DNA from: JAAZZY01 sp964612505
Lineage (GTDB): Bacteria; Chlamydiota; Chlamydiia; Chlamydiales; JAAZZY01
Reading direction: 5' to 3'
Assembly (NCBI GenBank): GCA_964612505.1
Contig: CAZTEX010000010.1
Span: forward strand, 16,651-80,650
Length of the DNA stretch: 64,000 bases
The notes under the pieces were generated by a model. It had not been told where the DNA came from. It did no database searches and saw only the letters and a program-made list of their open reading frames with translations. Positions 25,489 through 35,209 of the stretch are shown in pieces. The first letter of the stretch is position 1, and every line of letters starts with the position of its first letter. A program made the translations under genes and the position numbers.

Positions 25489-26385
25489 ATGCTAAGACTA
25501 GGTCTTTGTTGTAAGTTTTACAAAGAAAAAATTCATTTTAGAGAGATTCGCTACATTCATTTTAAAAAATTAACTTTAGACCAAAGAAAAGAAAAACTAA
25601 GTGAGCTCATTTTAGCTAATCTAGAAGCCCTTTTGGCGGCCCTAAACTATTGCTATCAAAATGAAATTTTTGCTTTTCGCATTGGAAGCACATTATTTCC
25701 ACTATATACTCATCCAGAGGGAGGTTATACTTTAGAGAGCCTGCCAAGCTATGAGCAAATCGTGGCTAAGATGGCTTCTATTAAACAATTTGCTCGGCAA
25801 AAAAAGATTCGACTCTCTTTTCACCCCGATCAATTTGTGATACTCAACTCCCCTAGAGAAGAGGTCGTTAAAGCATCTATTAGAGATTTAGAATATCACA
25901 ATCAACTGGCCAACTGGCTAGGAGCTGACGTGATTAATATTCATGCGGGGGGAGTTTACGGCGATAAGCAAGCGGCTCTTTTACGCCTTGGCCATTATAT
26001 TAAAATGCTTTCAAAAGATCTTCGATCAAAGTTAACTTTAGAAAATGACGATAAAAATTATACACCCAGTGATTTATATCCACTCTGTAAAGAACTTAAA
26101 ATTCCTTTAGTCTATGATGTTCATCATCATCGCTGTTTGCCAGACCCTTTTGGTGAAGTGGAGGCAACTCAAAAAGCCTTATCTACCTGGGATCGAGAAC
26201 CGCTTTTCCATATTTCGAGCCCTAAAGAGGGATGGCGTGGTCCTAAACCTTCTCGTCATCATGACTTTATTCAAAAAGAGGACTTCCCCCTCTTTTGGAA
26301 AGAAGTGGGCCCTTTAACAATTGATATTGAAGCAAAAGCAAAAGAAGAAGCTGTTTTAAAGCTGAAAGAAGAGTTGAGTTTGTAA
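25489..26385 (+). CDS. uvsE: UV damage endonuclease UvdE/UvsE
   Basis: 298 residues from the ATG at 25489, chosen because GAGAGGAAAG precedes it. It is a TIM-barrel metal-dependent endonuclease with RLGLCCKF at the start, FRIGSTLFPLYTH, SFHPDQFVILNSP, INIHAGGVYGDK, LTLENDD and VYDVHHHRCLPD supplying the metal-binding His, Asp and Glu. It nicks 5' of UV photoproducts and abasic lesions to start repair. Divergent from yjdF. Confidence 0.93.
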   Translation: MLRLGLCCKFYKEKIHFREIRYIHFKKLTLDQRKEKLSELILANLEALLAALNYCYQNEIFAFRIGSTLFPLYTHPEGGYTLESLPSYEQIVAKMASIKQFARQKKIRLSFHPDQFVILNSPREEVVKASIRDLEYHNQLANWLGADVINIHAGGVYGDKQAALLRLGHYIKMLSKDLRSKLTLENDDKNYTPSDLYPLCKELKIPLVYDVHHHRCLPDPFGEVEATQKALSTWDREPLFHISSPKEGWRGPKPSRHHDFIQKEDFPLFWKEVGPLTIDIEAKAKEEAVLKLKEELSL

Positions 26386-26456
26386 AGCTTACCTCGCCCC
26401 ATAGACAAAAATAGCTAAACTCGCTATGCAAAAATGTTTACAGCGAGGGGGTCCCA

Positions 26457-28133
26457 ATGACAGAGAAAAAATATGTTGAAGTATCCATGACGGATTATCA
26501 ACTCGTATCATCGGCACTGCTCAACAAGGGAATGGGATTTACCAAAAAGGAGCGAGATGATTTTGGCTTGCATGGTTTAATTCCCCCTACGATTGCAACT
26601 TTAGAACAACAAAAAAAACGGGCCTATGAAGCATTTTGCAGTAAAAGTTCTCCATTAGAGCGTTATATTTATTTGCGAGATTTACAAGACTCGAATGAAA
26701 CGCTGTACTTTGCAGTTTTAGATGAGCATCTTGAAGAGTTATTGCCCGTTATTTATACCCCCACTGTGGGACTGGGATGTCAAGAATTTAGCCACATTTA
26801 TCGTCGCCCTCGAGGACTTTTTATCTCTTACCCCTTGCGCGATCAAATGGACAACATGCTTAAAAATACACGTTTTAAACATGTTGAAATTATGGTTGTT
26901 TCAGATGGTGAGCGCATCTTAGGACTGGGAGATCAAGGAGCAGGGGGGATGGGAATCCCTATTGGCAAGCTAGCTCTTTATACAGCGTGCGCGGGCATTC
27001 ACCCCAGAGCTTCTCTTCCTGTTTTGCTAGATGTTGGAACAGATAATCCAACTCTTATTAATGATCCGCTTTATGTGGGCTGGCGCCACGAGCGGATTCG
27101 TGGAGAAAAATACTATCAATTCATCGATCAATTTGTTAGGGCTGTGAAAAAGCGTTTTCCTAAGATCTTATTGCAGTGGGAAGACTTTGCTAAAAATAAT
27201 GCCACCACCATCTTAAATAAATATCAAAATAAAATTTGCACCTTTAATGATGATGTGCAGGGGACTGCGGCCGTTGTTTTAGCTACCTTACTGGCTGCTG
27301 TTGAAACTTCTAATACCCCTCTTAACCGTCATCGCATTTTGATTGTGGGCGCTGGCTCTGCAGGTTGTGGTATTGCTAATCTGATTGTGGCGATTATGCA
27401 AAAAAGAAAAATGACAGAAAAAAAAGCGTTAGAAAATATCTTTTTATTCGATCAAAAAGGATTGCTGACTGAAAAAACAGAAAACATTCTCCCTTTCCAA
27501 GAAAAATTTCGAAAGGATTCCAAAGAGTTTAAGAATAAAGAAATCAATGATTTAAAAGAGATGGTTTTGCATACCAAACCCACTGTTTTAATTGGGGTAA
27601 CGGCTCAGCCAGGTCTTTTTACTCAAGAAATTGTTCAAACCATGGCAAGCCTTGTGGAAAAGCCCATTATTTTTCCTCTTTCAAATCCTGACAGCCGTGC
27701 TGAAGCAACTCCTGCCAATATTAGCAAGTGGACGAATGGAAAAGCCCTCATTGGAACGGGCAGTCCTTTTGCTCCCATAGAAAAGAATGGAAAATCGTTC
27801 CGCGTGGATCAAACTAATAATTCTTATATATTTCCAGGTCTTGGACTGGGAACTATTGCAGTAAAAGCAAAAGAAGTGACACAATCAATGTTTTTGATAG
27901 CTTCAGAGACGTTAGCTTCAATGTCTCCTGCAAGAAAAGATAAAGAGGCAAATTTATTGCCCCCTTTAAGTGATAGCAAAAAGATCGCCTATAATATTGC
28001 AGTTGCAGTGGCTAAAGAAGCTGTCAGATGCGGTGTTGCCAATAGAGTCAGCGCTGAAGAAATCAAAAAAATGGTACGTCAAAAAATGTGGGAACCTATT
28101 TACCACCCATATAAAAAAGTTAAAAAATCATGA
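26457..28133 (+). CDS. maeA: NAD-dependent malic enzyme
   Basis: 558 residues. The family hallmarks are YIYLRDLQDSNETLYFAVL, VIYTPTVGLGCQEFSHIYRRPRGLF, VSDGERILGLGDQGAGGMGIPIGKL (malate and Lys site), LLQWEDFAKNNA, TFNDDVQGTAAV (metal) and the dinucleotide loop VGAGSAGCGI. It oxidatively decarboxylates malate to pyruvate, linking host dicarboxylates to acetyl-CoA. GAGGGG lies before the ATG. The MFS gene overlaps its stop by 4 nt, suggesting an operon. Confidence 0.95.
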   Translation: MTEKKYVEVSMTDYQLVSSALLNKGMGFTKKERDDFGLHGLIPPTIATLEQQKKRAYEAFCSKSSPLERYIYLRDLQDSNETLYFAVLDEHLEELLPVIYTPTVGLGCQEFSHIYRRPRGLFISYPLRDQMDNMLKNTRFKHVEIMVVSDGERILGLGDQGAGGMGIPIGKLALYTACAGIHPRASLPVLLDVGTDNPTLINDPLYVGWRHERIRGEKYYQFIDQFVRAVKKRFPKILLQWEDFAKNNATTILNKYQNKICTFNDDVQGTAAVVLATLLAAVETSNTPLNRHRILIVGAGSAGCGIANLIVAIMQKRKMTEKKALENIFLFDQKGLLTEKTENILPFQEKFRKDSKEFKNKEINDLKEMVLHTKPTVLIGVTAQPGLFTQEIVQTMASLVEKPIIFPLSNPDSRAEATPANISKWTNGKALIGTGSPFAPIEKNGKSFRVDQTNNSYIFPGLGLGTIAVKAKEVTQSMFLIASETLASMSPARKDKEANLLPPLSDSKKIAYNIAVAVAKEAVRCGVANRVSAEEIKKMVRQKMWEPIYHPYKKVKKS

Positions 28134-29374
28134 AAAAGATTCTGACAAAAATCTCTGCGCCACTCTTCTCCCTCTCTCTTTTGATGCTTTCCAATGGTTT
28201 TTTTCTTACTTATGTCAGCGCTCGTTTGCAGCAAGATCAATATCCTCCCATAGCTATTGGAGCCATCCAAGGATGTTATTATGCGGGCTTTATGATTGCG
28301 GCTCTTCGTTCAGAACTTTTGATTCAGCGAATTAAACATATTCGGGCTTTTTCTTTTTTTGCATCCATTGCGACCGTCTGCACCTTAAGTACAGTCTATG
28401 CTCACCATATTGTGATCTGGATGCTCATGCGCTTTTTAATGGGCCTATGCATCGCAGCGCTCTATGTTGTAATTGAAAGCTGGTTTTTTATTGTCAGCGA
28501 TAGAAAGAATCGGGGAGTGATCTTAGGTATTTATATGCTGGGTCTTTATCTGTCGCAATCTGCCAGCCAGTATATTATCAATTTAATTGATATTCAATCG
28601 CAGATGGCGTTTATCGTGGCAGGATCTCTTGCTGCATTATCCATTATCCCAGTCACATTTACTCACAGCACTATCCCTGATATGGAAGTGCCTCCTCCAA
28701 GCGCGTTAATTAAATTCTTTGTGATCTCCCCAATGGGAACGGTAGGGGCTGTCCTTTCAGGAATTATGCTAGGCAGTTTTTATACTTTTGGTCCGACCTT
28801 TGCTCAAGGAAGTGGTTATTCGATAGCTCGTTTGATGAGCATTACGATTGCAGGTGGCTTTTTACTCCAATATCCTATTGGTCATTTATCCGATATTTTT
28901 GATCGACGCAAAGTCTTAGTTTTTGTCAGCATCATGGCAGCCTTGATGTCTTTAGCCATTATTATCAATGCTCAAAGAGAATTTTGGGTTCTTTTCTTCT
29001 CATTCATTTTGGGAGGATTTGCTTTTACAATCTATCCGTTGAGTATTACTCAAGTGGTAGATCGCTCAGAACCCAACGAAGCTACAACTGTGGCAGGTGT
29101 AATGCTCTTTGCCTACAGCATTGGAGCCGTCGTTGGCCCCTTTATTACCCCTCATTTCATTGCTCTTTGTGAAGGGCAAGTGGGTCTATATTACTCGATT
29201 ATCTTTAGTTCCCTTTTACTAATGGTCTTTGGCTTTGCGAATATGGTCCTTAGAAAACCTGTACCTAAATCAGAAAAAGAAAACTTTGTGGCTATCCCTC
29301 CCCAAACACCGATTGTGGGTGATTTAGATCCTAGACTTCAAATCCCTAAAAAAGATCCTAGCCGAAAACTTTAA
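28130..29374 (+). CDS. MFS transporter, YcaD-like
   Basis: 414 residues and 12 predicted membrane spans. The mid-loop motif after helix 6 is reversed in type, with GHLSDIFDRRKVLV between helices 8 and 9, as in YcaD-like MFS proteins. The start overlaps the malic enzyme stop (ATGA), so both are likely co-translated; a substrate related to malate or pyruvate metabolism is possible but unproven. Confidence 0.85.
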   Translation: MKKILTKISAPLFSLSLLMLSNGFFLTYVSARLQQDQYPPIAIGAIQGCYYAGFMIAALRSELLIQRIKHIRAFSFFASIATVCTLSTVYAHHIVIWMLMRFLMGLCIAALYVVIESWFFIVSDRKNRGVILGIYMLGLYLSQSASQYIINLIDIQSQMAFIVAGSLAALSIIPVTFTHSTIPDMEVPPPSALIKFFVISPMGTVGAVLSGIMLGSFYTFGPTFAQGSGYSIARLMSITIAGGFLLQYPIGHLSDIFDRRKVLVFVSIMAALMSLAIIINAQREFWVLFFSFILGGFAFTIYPLSITQVVDRSEPNEATTVAGVMLFAYSIGAVVGPFITPHFIALCEGQVGLYYSIIFSSLLLMVFGFANMVLRKPVPKSEKENFVAIPPQTPIVGDLDPRLQIPKKDPSRKL

Positions 29375-29437
29375 CTTCATTTTATCATCCTTTTTCTGTG
29401 GCCAATTTTGGGCTATGATGGATGAGAAGGTGGAGTA

Positions 29438-31228
29438 ATGCCCCAAGCAAGTGTTTTACTACACAATCATTTTCAGAATAGTTATCCTTCTCATCTAAAA
29501 GCAATCCAGCAAGTGAAAGAAGATCAATTTTCCAAATTTCTAGCTCCTCTAGAAATCATGGTTATTCCTGGTTTTGGCCCCGTCTATATTAAAGTGATGT
29601 TAGTTGCAACGATGCTAAATGAACTGCGTAGCAGCTTTTCCAAAGGGCTCGATCCTAAGCGCATTGGCCCTTATGACCCCAAAGTTGTTTGTTATCAAAA
29701 TCATCCTTTATGAAAACACTTTCATAGCGTTTCTCCAAAAAGTTTTCCCTTTCAAAGAAAACTTCGGATTGCCGATAGCTTTAACGAAAGACTTCATTCT
29801 TTTAGCGATGCTTTTAAAATGTATACCGAGCAAAAAGATTATTTTTATAAAACGCTCAATCAAGAAACTCAAGAATGTGAGAATGACTATTTTAGAATTC
29901 TTGCTAAAGATGCGATTAGAAATGCTTGGATTGCTTTTCAGTATCAAAATGAGCCAGAAAAAGGATTGAAGCTGATCAAACAAGCTTTTACGAACATTCA
30001 GGAAGCTAAAAAAGTTCATTTCAGGTTGCCTAAGAAAGAGTTAATTTTGATGAAGGCATTTTTGTTATCGCAGCTTAATGAGACCAGTTTAGGGCACTTT
30101 GAACTTCAACATTTGCCTAAATCAATGCTCGAGTCTCCTATCACCTTTCAAGAAAAAGAATGGGCAATCAAAACACTCTTGGGCTGGGGATTAGAAGAAG
30201 ATAAAGCCATCGATTTAGAAAAAATGTCAGGCTTTGACATGATGCTCCTTTGGGCAAAAGGATTAGTTCAAAAAATTGAGAACTCCTCAGAAGAAATATC
30301 AGTTCTGGTGAAAGAGAGTTTGCGCTCTCAACCTAATTTTGAACATGCCCTCTATTTTTTGAAGTATACCAAAGACAACCTTGCTTTGATTCACAAATAT
30401 GGTTTAGAGCAAGAGCTGCCATCTTCACAGGAATTTCAAAAAAATTGCGCTGAGCGTTCGTATTTAACTTTAGAAGCTTTGCAAATACTTCATCAAAGCT
30501 TTAAAAGAATGATAATAGACATCCCTAACTTGGATGATCTTCTTTCATTTTATGATAATGTTGCTTTAGCTGAGATCTATCTTTTTGCTCTGCAAGGGGC
30601 TTCAGGTCCAAAGCAACTCACCAGTTTATATAACAGCTTATTACCCAAGTTAGCCGAAAAACAAAGTTTTTGGATCGAAACAAAGCCGGTTATCAAGATA
30701 TCTAAGAAAGTTGTTTTCATTGATTCTTTCGGCTTATCTTTGGATACCTGCCAAGGGCAAATCAAAAAAATCAGTGAGCTCTATCCCAGTTTAAAAATGT
30801 TGGCTGTTTGTTATCCTCAAAAAAGTTTGTATCAATTAGGTGAGAGCTATTTAGATCAAAAGGTGGTTTTTCAATTACAAAAAAAGATCGAAGAGATGGA
30901 CTTTGATCAGCCAGAAAGTCCCATCTCAGTTTATTGTCATCAAAGAGGAGAAAAAATCGCCCTGCAGGTGGTTGAGCCGCTTGCAAAAGAGATACAAAAA
31001 AAGATTAGACTTACAGTATTTTCTTCGGTCATAGGAGAGCAATCTCAAAAAATAGAGACCACTTATTTCTTAGATAAAAACGATCGTCTTGCCTTACTTG
31101 CTAAAGAAATTTTCAAAAATAAATTAAAAAACAGTTTATCTTTAGAAGAGTCTTTTTATTCAACACAAGTAGATAAAACTATAGGTTGTTTTTATAATAT
31201 TAAATTTTTTAATCAATATATAAATTGA
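29438..31228 (+). pseudogene. Unknown protein interrupted by an in-frame TGA
   Basis: The ATG at 29438 opens a frame that stops at TGA 29711-29713 after 91 codons. The same frame then continues without a stop to 31228, including a coding-like bridge (RIADSFNERLHSFSDAFKMY) across the TGA. The full length would be 596 codons. No known domain was recognised; the second part is helical with TPR-like stretches and a beta-rich C-terminus. The ATG at 29819 has no ribosome site, so the downstream part is probably not independent. Either a nonsense mutation, TGA readthrough, or a base error. Confidence 0.6.
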
Positions 31229-31311
31229 ATTTATATTTAATTGTAATTTGATTGAAATAAAATAAAGTCAGAACTATCTTTCTTATCTATTATTATTGTT
31301 GAGGATGACCT

Positions 31312-33243
31312 ATGTCCATTCCCTCTTTTGTTCCCCCGTTGATTTCCGATTTTAAAAGCCCTTTTAATAGCATTTTATCTGATATCAAAGGAGCGTTGAA
31401 TCGGTGGCCTCGCATGGAAATCAAATATCATGAGCCAAAAAATAACATTCCTTTTGTAGGGATGTATATTAATAATGAAAAGACAATCCCTACTGTATGG
31501 CCAGGACATAAAGATTTTGCATTTCCCCAAAAACCGGTAGGAATAGATCTAAATCCTGCTGTCGATGAAGTGGCAAAAAAAGTGGCTGAGGTCTTTGAAA
31601 TCAACTTTTCGTTTCCTAAAAAGGACTTTTTAGATCTTCGTAAAATTGTAGATCTTCCAGTCTATGATTTTTTACCTAAATTAGAACCTCAAGGGTTTCA
31701 AAAAGCTCTGCAGAATTTTTTTAATAAACCTCATAACGTCAGTGTTTCAGATCATTTATCTCGTTATTTAAGTCACATTGAAAATAGAACTCAAATTCCT
31801 CTAGAAATTCAGAGTGATTTGAAATTGATTCAAAAAAAATTACAGTTTTATTCAGCCATCCATTGCCCATCTCAAGAGCAGTTGCAAAGGGAGCTAGACT
31901 ATTATCATTTTGATTTGGAGCGCTTTTCAGAAAAAGTTTTAAATAGTTTCTCTGGAGAGCAGCTTGCCTATTTTAGTAAAGAGTATCAAGAGCGTCAGAT
32001 TGCTCGTAGAGCCGAAGAACTCGCCCCTATTCATCCAGCACTTCATCGTTATTTGCCGTCGGTGCTGCTCAAAGAACAAAGATCAGCTCTTGCTATGACT
32101 GGTTTGATTGAAGGTGCTCAACAAAAAATAGCCCTTTTAGAACAAGAAGGTAAGCTTCACCTTTTAAAATGTGGTCCTGAACTCCAAGAAATGTTGGAAG
32201 TAGGAGCTGTAAAATCAGGAGAATGGGTCTTTGAGACAGTCAAAGAGTTAGTCTATGAAATGGAAGGGATCAAAGAAAAAGATCTTAAAGAGCGACTAGA
32301 ACTTCTTGAAGCTAAAATTGTTCATGGAGCCACTTATTTAAGGTCAGAGGTGCAAGAAAATGGAGTCGATAAAGATAGTGCTTGGCGTCAAATGGGTAAA
32401 GCCATTTTTGGAAAAGCTTTTCTTTTAAGAGGACCTTTTGACTTACTCGCAAGTTTTTCACCGAGTCCCTACAACCAGAACAAAATAGATTGGGATGAGG
32501 TTCTAGCAAAAGGGGTAAAACTTCCTCATATTGAGGGTGCAGAGCCAATGCTAGGGAATTTTGCAAGCTACACTCTATCGATAGACTCAGATTCAGCCTT
32601 TACAGGTGAAGACTTTAATAATCCCTCCTCTCTATTAACAATACATGGTCAACCTCTCTCTAAAGGAAAAGCTTTCTTTGTCAATGGGATTGCCAATTCA
32701 TTGAGCAATGCAGATGCTTCTGCAAAGATCATGGCCAAGTTAAGTGGGGGAATAGAAATTACTGGAATTTATAATGGATCTCAGGGAGTTTGGGCCGATC
32801 TTCAAGAATGTTTCTTACATTATAACTTTAACTCTACTGAACCTGTAAAGCAGCTTGTTGACCAAATTATAAGCTATTTTGAAGATCATGATGAAGAACA
32901 TCAAATTCTTATCACCTGCCACAGTCAAGGAGCTCTCATCACTCGCAATGCGTTAATCCAATTACCCCCTCATATTCGCAATCGTATTTCAATTGTAGCT
33001 GTTGCTCCTGCTGCCTACATAGATCGTAACTTATGTGGAGCTGTGGTGCATTTAGTTTCTAAATGGGATTGGTTAATTCCTCAGATTGATCGAGCGGGTC
33101 GAGAGAGATGTAAAGATACCACTATAGTACTTGAGCGAAAAGGCTGGAGCCTACTTGATCCATTCGATCATAGTTTTGAAAGTAAAACTTATACAGATTT
33201 AATACGAAAGGTTAATAGAGGGTTTGCAATTGAAAACAAATAA
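31312..33243 (+). CDS. DUF687-family protein with serine-hydrolase-like C-terminus
   Basis: 643 residues. The C-terminal third has a hydrolase elbow TCHSQGA with Ser538, then VAVAPAAYID and WDWLIPQID, which is the pattern I associate with the Chlamydiae-restricted DUF687 family. The N-terminal part is proline-rich then helical. GTTGAGGATG precedes the ATG. A lipoprotein gene overlaps its end, and a decayed copy of the same gene pair seems present at 57121-57816. Possible lipase or esterase acting in the host cell; not shown. Confidence 0.8.
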   Translation: MSIPSFVPPLISDFKSPFNSILSDIKGALNRWPRMEIKYHEPKNNIPFVGMYINNEKTIPTVWPGHKDFAFPQKPVGIDLNPAVDEVAKKVAEVFEINFSFPKKDFLDLRKIVDLPVYDFLPKLEPQGFQKALQNFFNKPHNVSVSDHLSRYLSHIENRTQIPLEIQSDLKLIQKKLQFYSAIHCPSQEQLQRELDYYHFDLERFSEKVLNSFSGEQLAYFSKEYQERQIARRAEELAPIHPALHRYLPSVLLKEQRSALAMTGLIEGAQQKIALLEQEGKLHLLKCGPELQEMLEVGAVKSGEWVFETVKELVYEMEGIKEKDLKERLELLEAKIVHGATYLRSEVQENGVDKDSAWRQMGKAIFGKAFLLRGPFDLLASFSPSPYNQNKIDWDEVLAKGVKLPHIEGAEPMLGNFASYTLSIDSDSAFTGEDFNNPSSLLTIHGQPLSKGKAFFVNGIANSLSNADASAKIMAKLSGGIEITGIYNGSQGVWADLQECFLHYNFNSTEPVKQLVDQIISYFEDHDEEHQILITCHSQGALITRNALIQLPPHIRNRISIVAVAPAAYIDRNLCGAVVHLVSKWDWLIPQIDRAGRERCKDTTIVLERKGWSLLDPFDHSFESKTYTDLIRKVNRGFAIENK

Positions 33244-33964
33244 ATATTTTTTAAAGCCATTAATTCTTTCATTAGGTTTGATCTTTTTTACAATGAATTG
33301 CACCATTACACCTCAACATCATCGGCCCTTTGATGAAGGGGCGCATTACATCGGTCAAGTGCTTAAAAGAACAAATAAAGCTTGTACAAAGCGTCACAAG
33401 ATGAGCGCAGGTGGATTTGGCAATGAAGCCATGGATAAAATTAAAGGGCTCACTTTGCTTTTTAATATGGATCGCCAACTTTCTAAAGATGAAATTCGAG
33501 AAGTCTTAGTTGATTGCGCTCATGAAATGATCAAAAATGTGCACGAATGCGAAGGGATACAAAAGTATTTATTGCCCGAAGGATTTAGCGAGAAAAATGT
33601 TAGAGTGATAATTGCTTTACGAGATAAGAGAAAAACAATTGTTCACCCAAATATTTGTGTAGCATCTTTTAATAAAGGGAAAATAGATTATTCAACACAA
33701 TCTATCGATGATGAATTTAACTATAAAGAGACAACCGAAGAAACCTATCAAGAGGCAATTGCCATTTTGCAATCTCAAGGGAAATTGGAGTTTAAAGAAA
33801 GATCTTCTTTAAGAGAGCTTAAAGAAGGATTCTCTTTAAGCAGGCGTGATTCTGTGTGTGTCATGAAAAGGATGATAGGGACAATTAAGAGAGTTGTCTT
33901 TGTGTTGATACACGATTTGGATCACGTGATTATAGATACGATTCAGTCCTTTAAAATAACCTGA
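33224..33964 (+). CDS. Putative exported lipoprotein-like protein, paralog of 57212-57742
   Basis: About 246 residues from a TTG at 33224 or 33230 inside the DUF687 gene. The N-terminus has a hydrophobic signal (FLKPLILSLGLIFF) and a Cys in TMNC, a poor lipobox. Residues about 80-200 match the gene at 57212: SKDEIREVLVDCAHEM, IQKYLLPEGF, a K..x..P.ICVASFN segment and ETYQEAIAIL. About 54 C-terminal residues have no counterpart and are read antisense to the gene at 33836-34243, so the original stop was probably lost. Function unknown. Confidence 0.65.
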   Translation: MQLKTNKYFLKPLILSLGLIFFTMNCTITPQHHRPFDEGAHYIGQVLKRTNKACTKRHKMSAGGFGNEAMDKIKGLTLLFNMDRQLSKDEIREVLVDCAHEMIKNVHECEGIQKYLLPEGFSEKNVRVIIALRDKRKTIVHPNICVASFNKGKIDYSTQSIDDEFNYKETTEETYQEAIAILQSQGKLEFKERSSLRELKEGFSLSRRDSVCVMKRMIGTIKRVVFVLIHDLDHVIIDTIQSFKIT

Positions 33965-34243
33965 CTCTTTACCAAGAATTGTGTTTTGAGAGAGAATTTC
34001 ATAATGAGCTTCTTTAATGTCACGATTAGGGTAAAAAACTTTTTCTAAATATTCTTCAACTTTTTTCTTACCCCTTTCTTTGCTGACATAACGATGAAAA
34101 AACTCAGTGTGACCTGCGCATACATAATAGGGGATGGGTGTTGCGGTATTTTCATTATCGACAAGAGCAATTTCTTCTAAAATATTTTTAAAAGTCGCTT
34201 TATACAAATGGTAGGGAGTATTGGTTTGAGAGATACCAAGCAT
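33836..34243 (-). CDS. Unknown protein with GHTEFFHRY / CPYHP motifs (copy 1)
   Basis: 135 residues. It shares with the gene at 35743-36099 the blocks CAGHTEFFHRY, SGYFKGLNRIYNHV and QHKDNSLNCPYHP. The conserved Cys and His (C..GHTEFFH and CPYHP) suggest a small metal or disulfide structure. Its 3' end overlaps the convergent lipoprotein-like gene by 129 nt. Because the conserved CPYHP block lies in the overlap, this gene is the genuine one there. No known family. Confidence 0.65.
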   Translation of the reverse strand: MLGISQTNTPYHLYKATFKNILEEIALVDNENTATPIPYYVCAGHTEFFHRYVSKERGKKKVEEYLEKVFYPNRDIKEAHYEILSQNTILGKESGYFKGLNRIYNHVIQIVYQHKDNSLNCPYHPFHDTHRITPA

Positions 34244-34311
34244 AGTTATTAAAAAAATTAAAAAAAACTTTAAACTTTTGCCTAAAAAATTGGAATCCTT
34301 TTTTATCTCTT

Positions 34312-34368
34312 AAAAAAACAAGATAGATGTTATTATTGTTGCCATTTTAAATTATCAAGAGGTTTTTT
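34312..34368 (+). promoter_or_regulatory. Upstream region shared with 35150-35209
   Basis: The blocks GATAGATGTTATTAT, CATTTTAAAT and a short AAGAGG/AAGGAG ribosome site recur in the same order in front of both paralogs. TATTAT is a candidate -10. TATTATTATTGTTG also precedes the DUF687 gene near 31290. This suggests duplication with promoter and possible co-regulation. Confidence 0.45.
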
Positions 34369-34968
34369 ATGGCATCTCCATCATCTCCATCAGCCAAAGC
34401 ATTTGAAGATCTTATTGCAGCAACTCTTGCAGCAGCAGCCCTTAATGCTACAAGTGACAAGCCTTGGGACTTTGATCAATACACACAGTGGGTAATGCAA
34501 ACTGAAGAAGCCAGCACTTATTTACCTCATCGTGAAATTTCTGTTCGATATGCCACTGACTCTTTTGTTGATGGTAAACCTACCTTTTTCCATTTGCGGA
34601 TTTTAGATCTTGCGGGTTTGAACCCCTATCAGTCTGTGGATCCTTTTAGCTTCCCATTTCCGTCTGAAGCGCCATTAAGTAAAAACGTGGTTGTTGATCT
34701 AGCCAATCAAGCTCTAAGTGGTCGCGATGTTTGTTCGTTTCAGGTCAATACTCTGGCGGAGCAATTCTTTTTAGTGGGAATAAAAGTGCGTGATAATCCA
34801 GTCAGCGAGCTTGATCAATCGGGAGACCAGCAATTTACACGGATATTTTCAGCAGAAGATCTGGAGCAAAAATGCTTATGGTTATCAAAAGATGGCATTG
34901 AGCCCATGACCCTAGAAGAGAAGAATGCGAAATCGGCCGCTCGCAAGTCTATGCAATTTCCTTTTTAA
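34369..34968 (+). CDS. Unknown protein, paralog pair member A
   Basis: 199 residues starting MASPSSPS, with AAGAGG before the ATG. It shares with the next gene (35210) HLRILDL / DFRVLDL, VVDLA..L / VVDKT.L, VNTLAEQFFLVGIKVR / VQTLSTLFLVGVRER, QQFTRIFSAEDLEQKCLW / QKFTREEMTGQCVHW. The upstream 60 bases are also conserved between the two. Beta-rich, soluble, no signal peptide, no known domain. Possibly a secreted effector by analogy with other lineage-specific tandem paralogs. Confidence 0.65.
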   Translation: MASPSSPSAKAFEDLIAATLAAAALNATSDKPWDFDQYTQWVMQTEEASTYLPHREISVRYATDSFVDGKPTFFHLRILDLAGLNPYQSVDPFSFPFPSEAPLSKNVVVDLANQALSGRDVCSFQVNTLAEQFFLVGIKVRDNPVSELDQSGDQQFTRIFSAEDLEQKCLWLSKDGIEPMTLEEKNAKSAARKSMQFPF

Positions 34969-35149
34969 AAAAGACTCTTTGACGGCTTTTTCTCCCTCAA
35001 AAAAATAGAAGAGACCCCATTCAAAGAAAATGTTTATATTGGATTTCAAAACCCCCCGGACCGTTAGGGTCTATTGGAACATTTCAAAATCCAGTGACTC
35101 AAGAAGAGATCGATCGGATAGATACGGGGCTACATCAGCCTTTTTAGCA

Positions 35150-35209
35150 CTCAAAAAACAGGATAAATGTTATTATCTTTATCATTTTAAATGATAAGGA
35201 GTTCTTTTT
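35150..35209 (+). promoter_or_regulatory. Upstream region of paralog B
   Basis: Contains GGATAAATGTTATTAT and CATTTTAAATGATAAGGAG, a near copy of the region before the gene at 34369. TATTAT is a candidate -10. Confidence 0.45.

Noticed and set aside
26389..26450. CCTCGC and GCGAGG inverted arms before the malic enzyme
   Set aside because: Only 6 bp and about 50 bases apart; too weak to call a regulator or attenuator.
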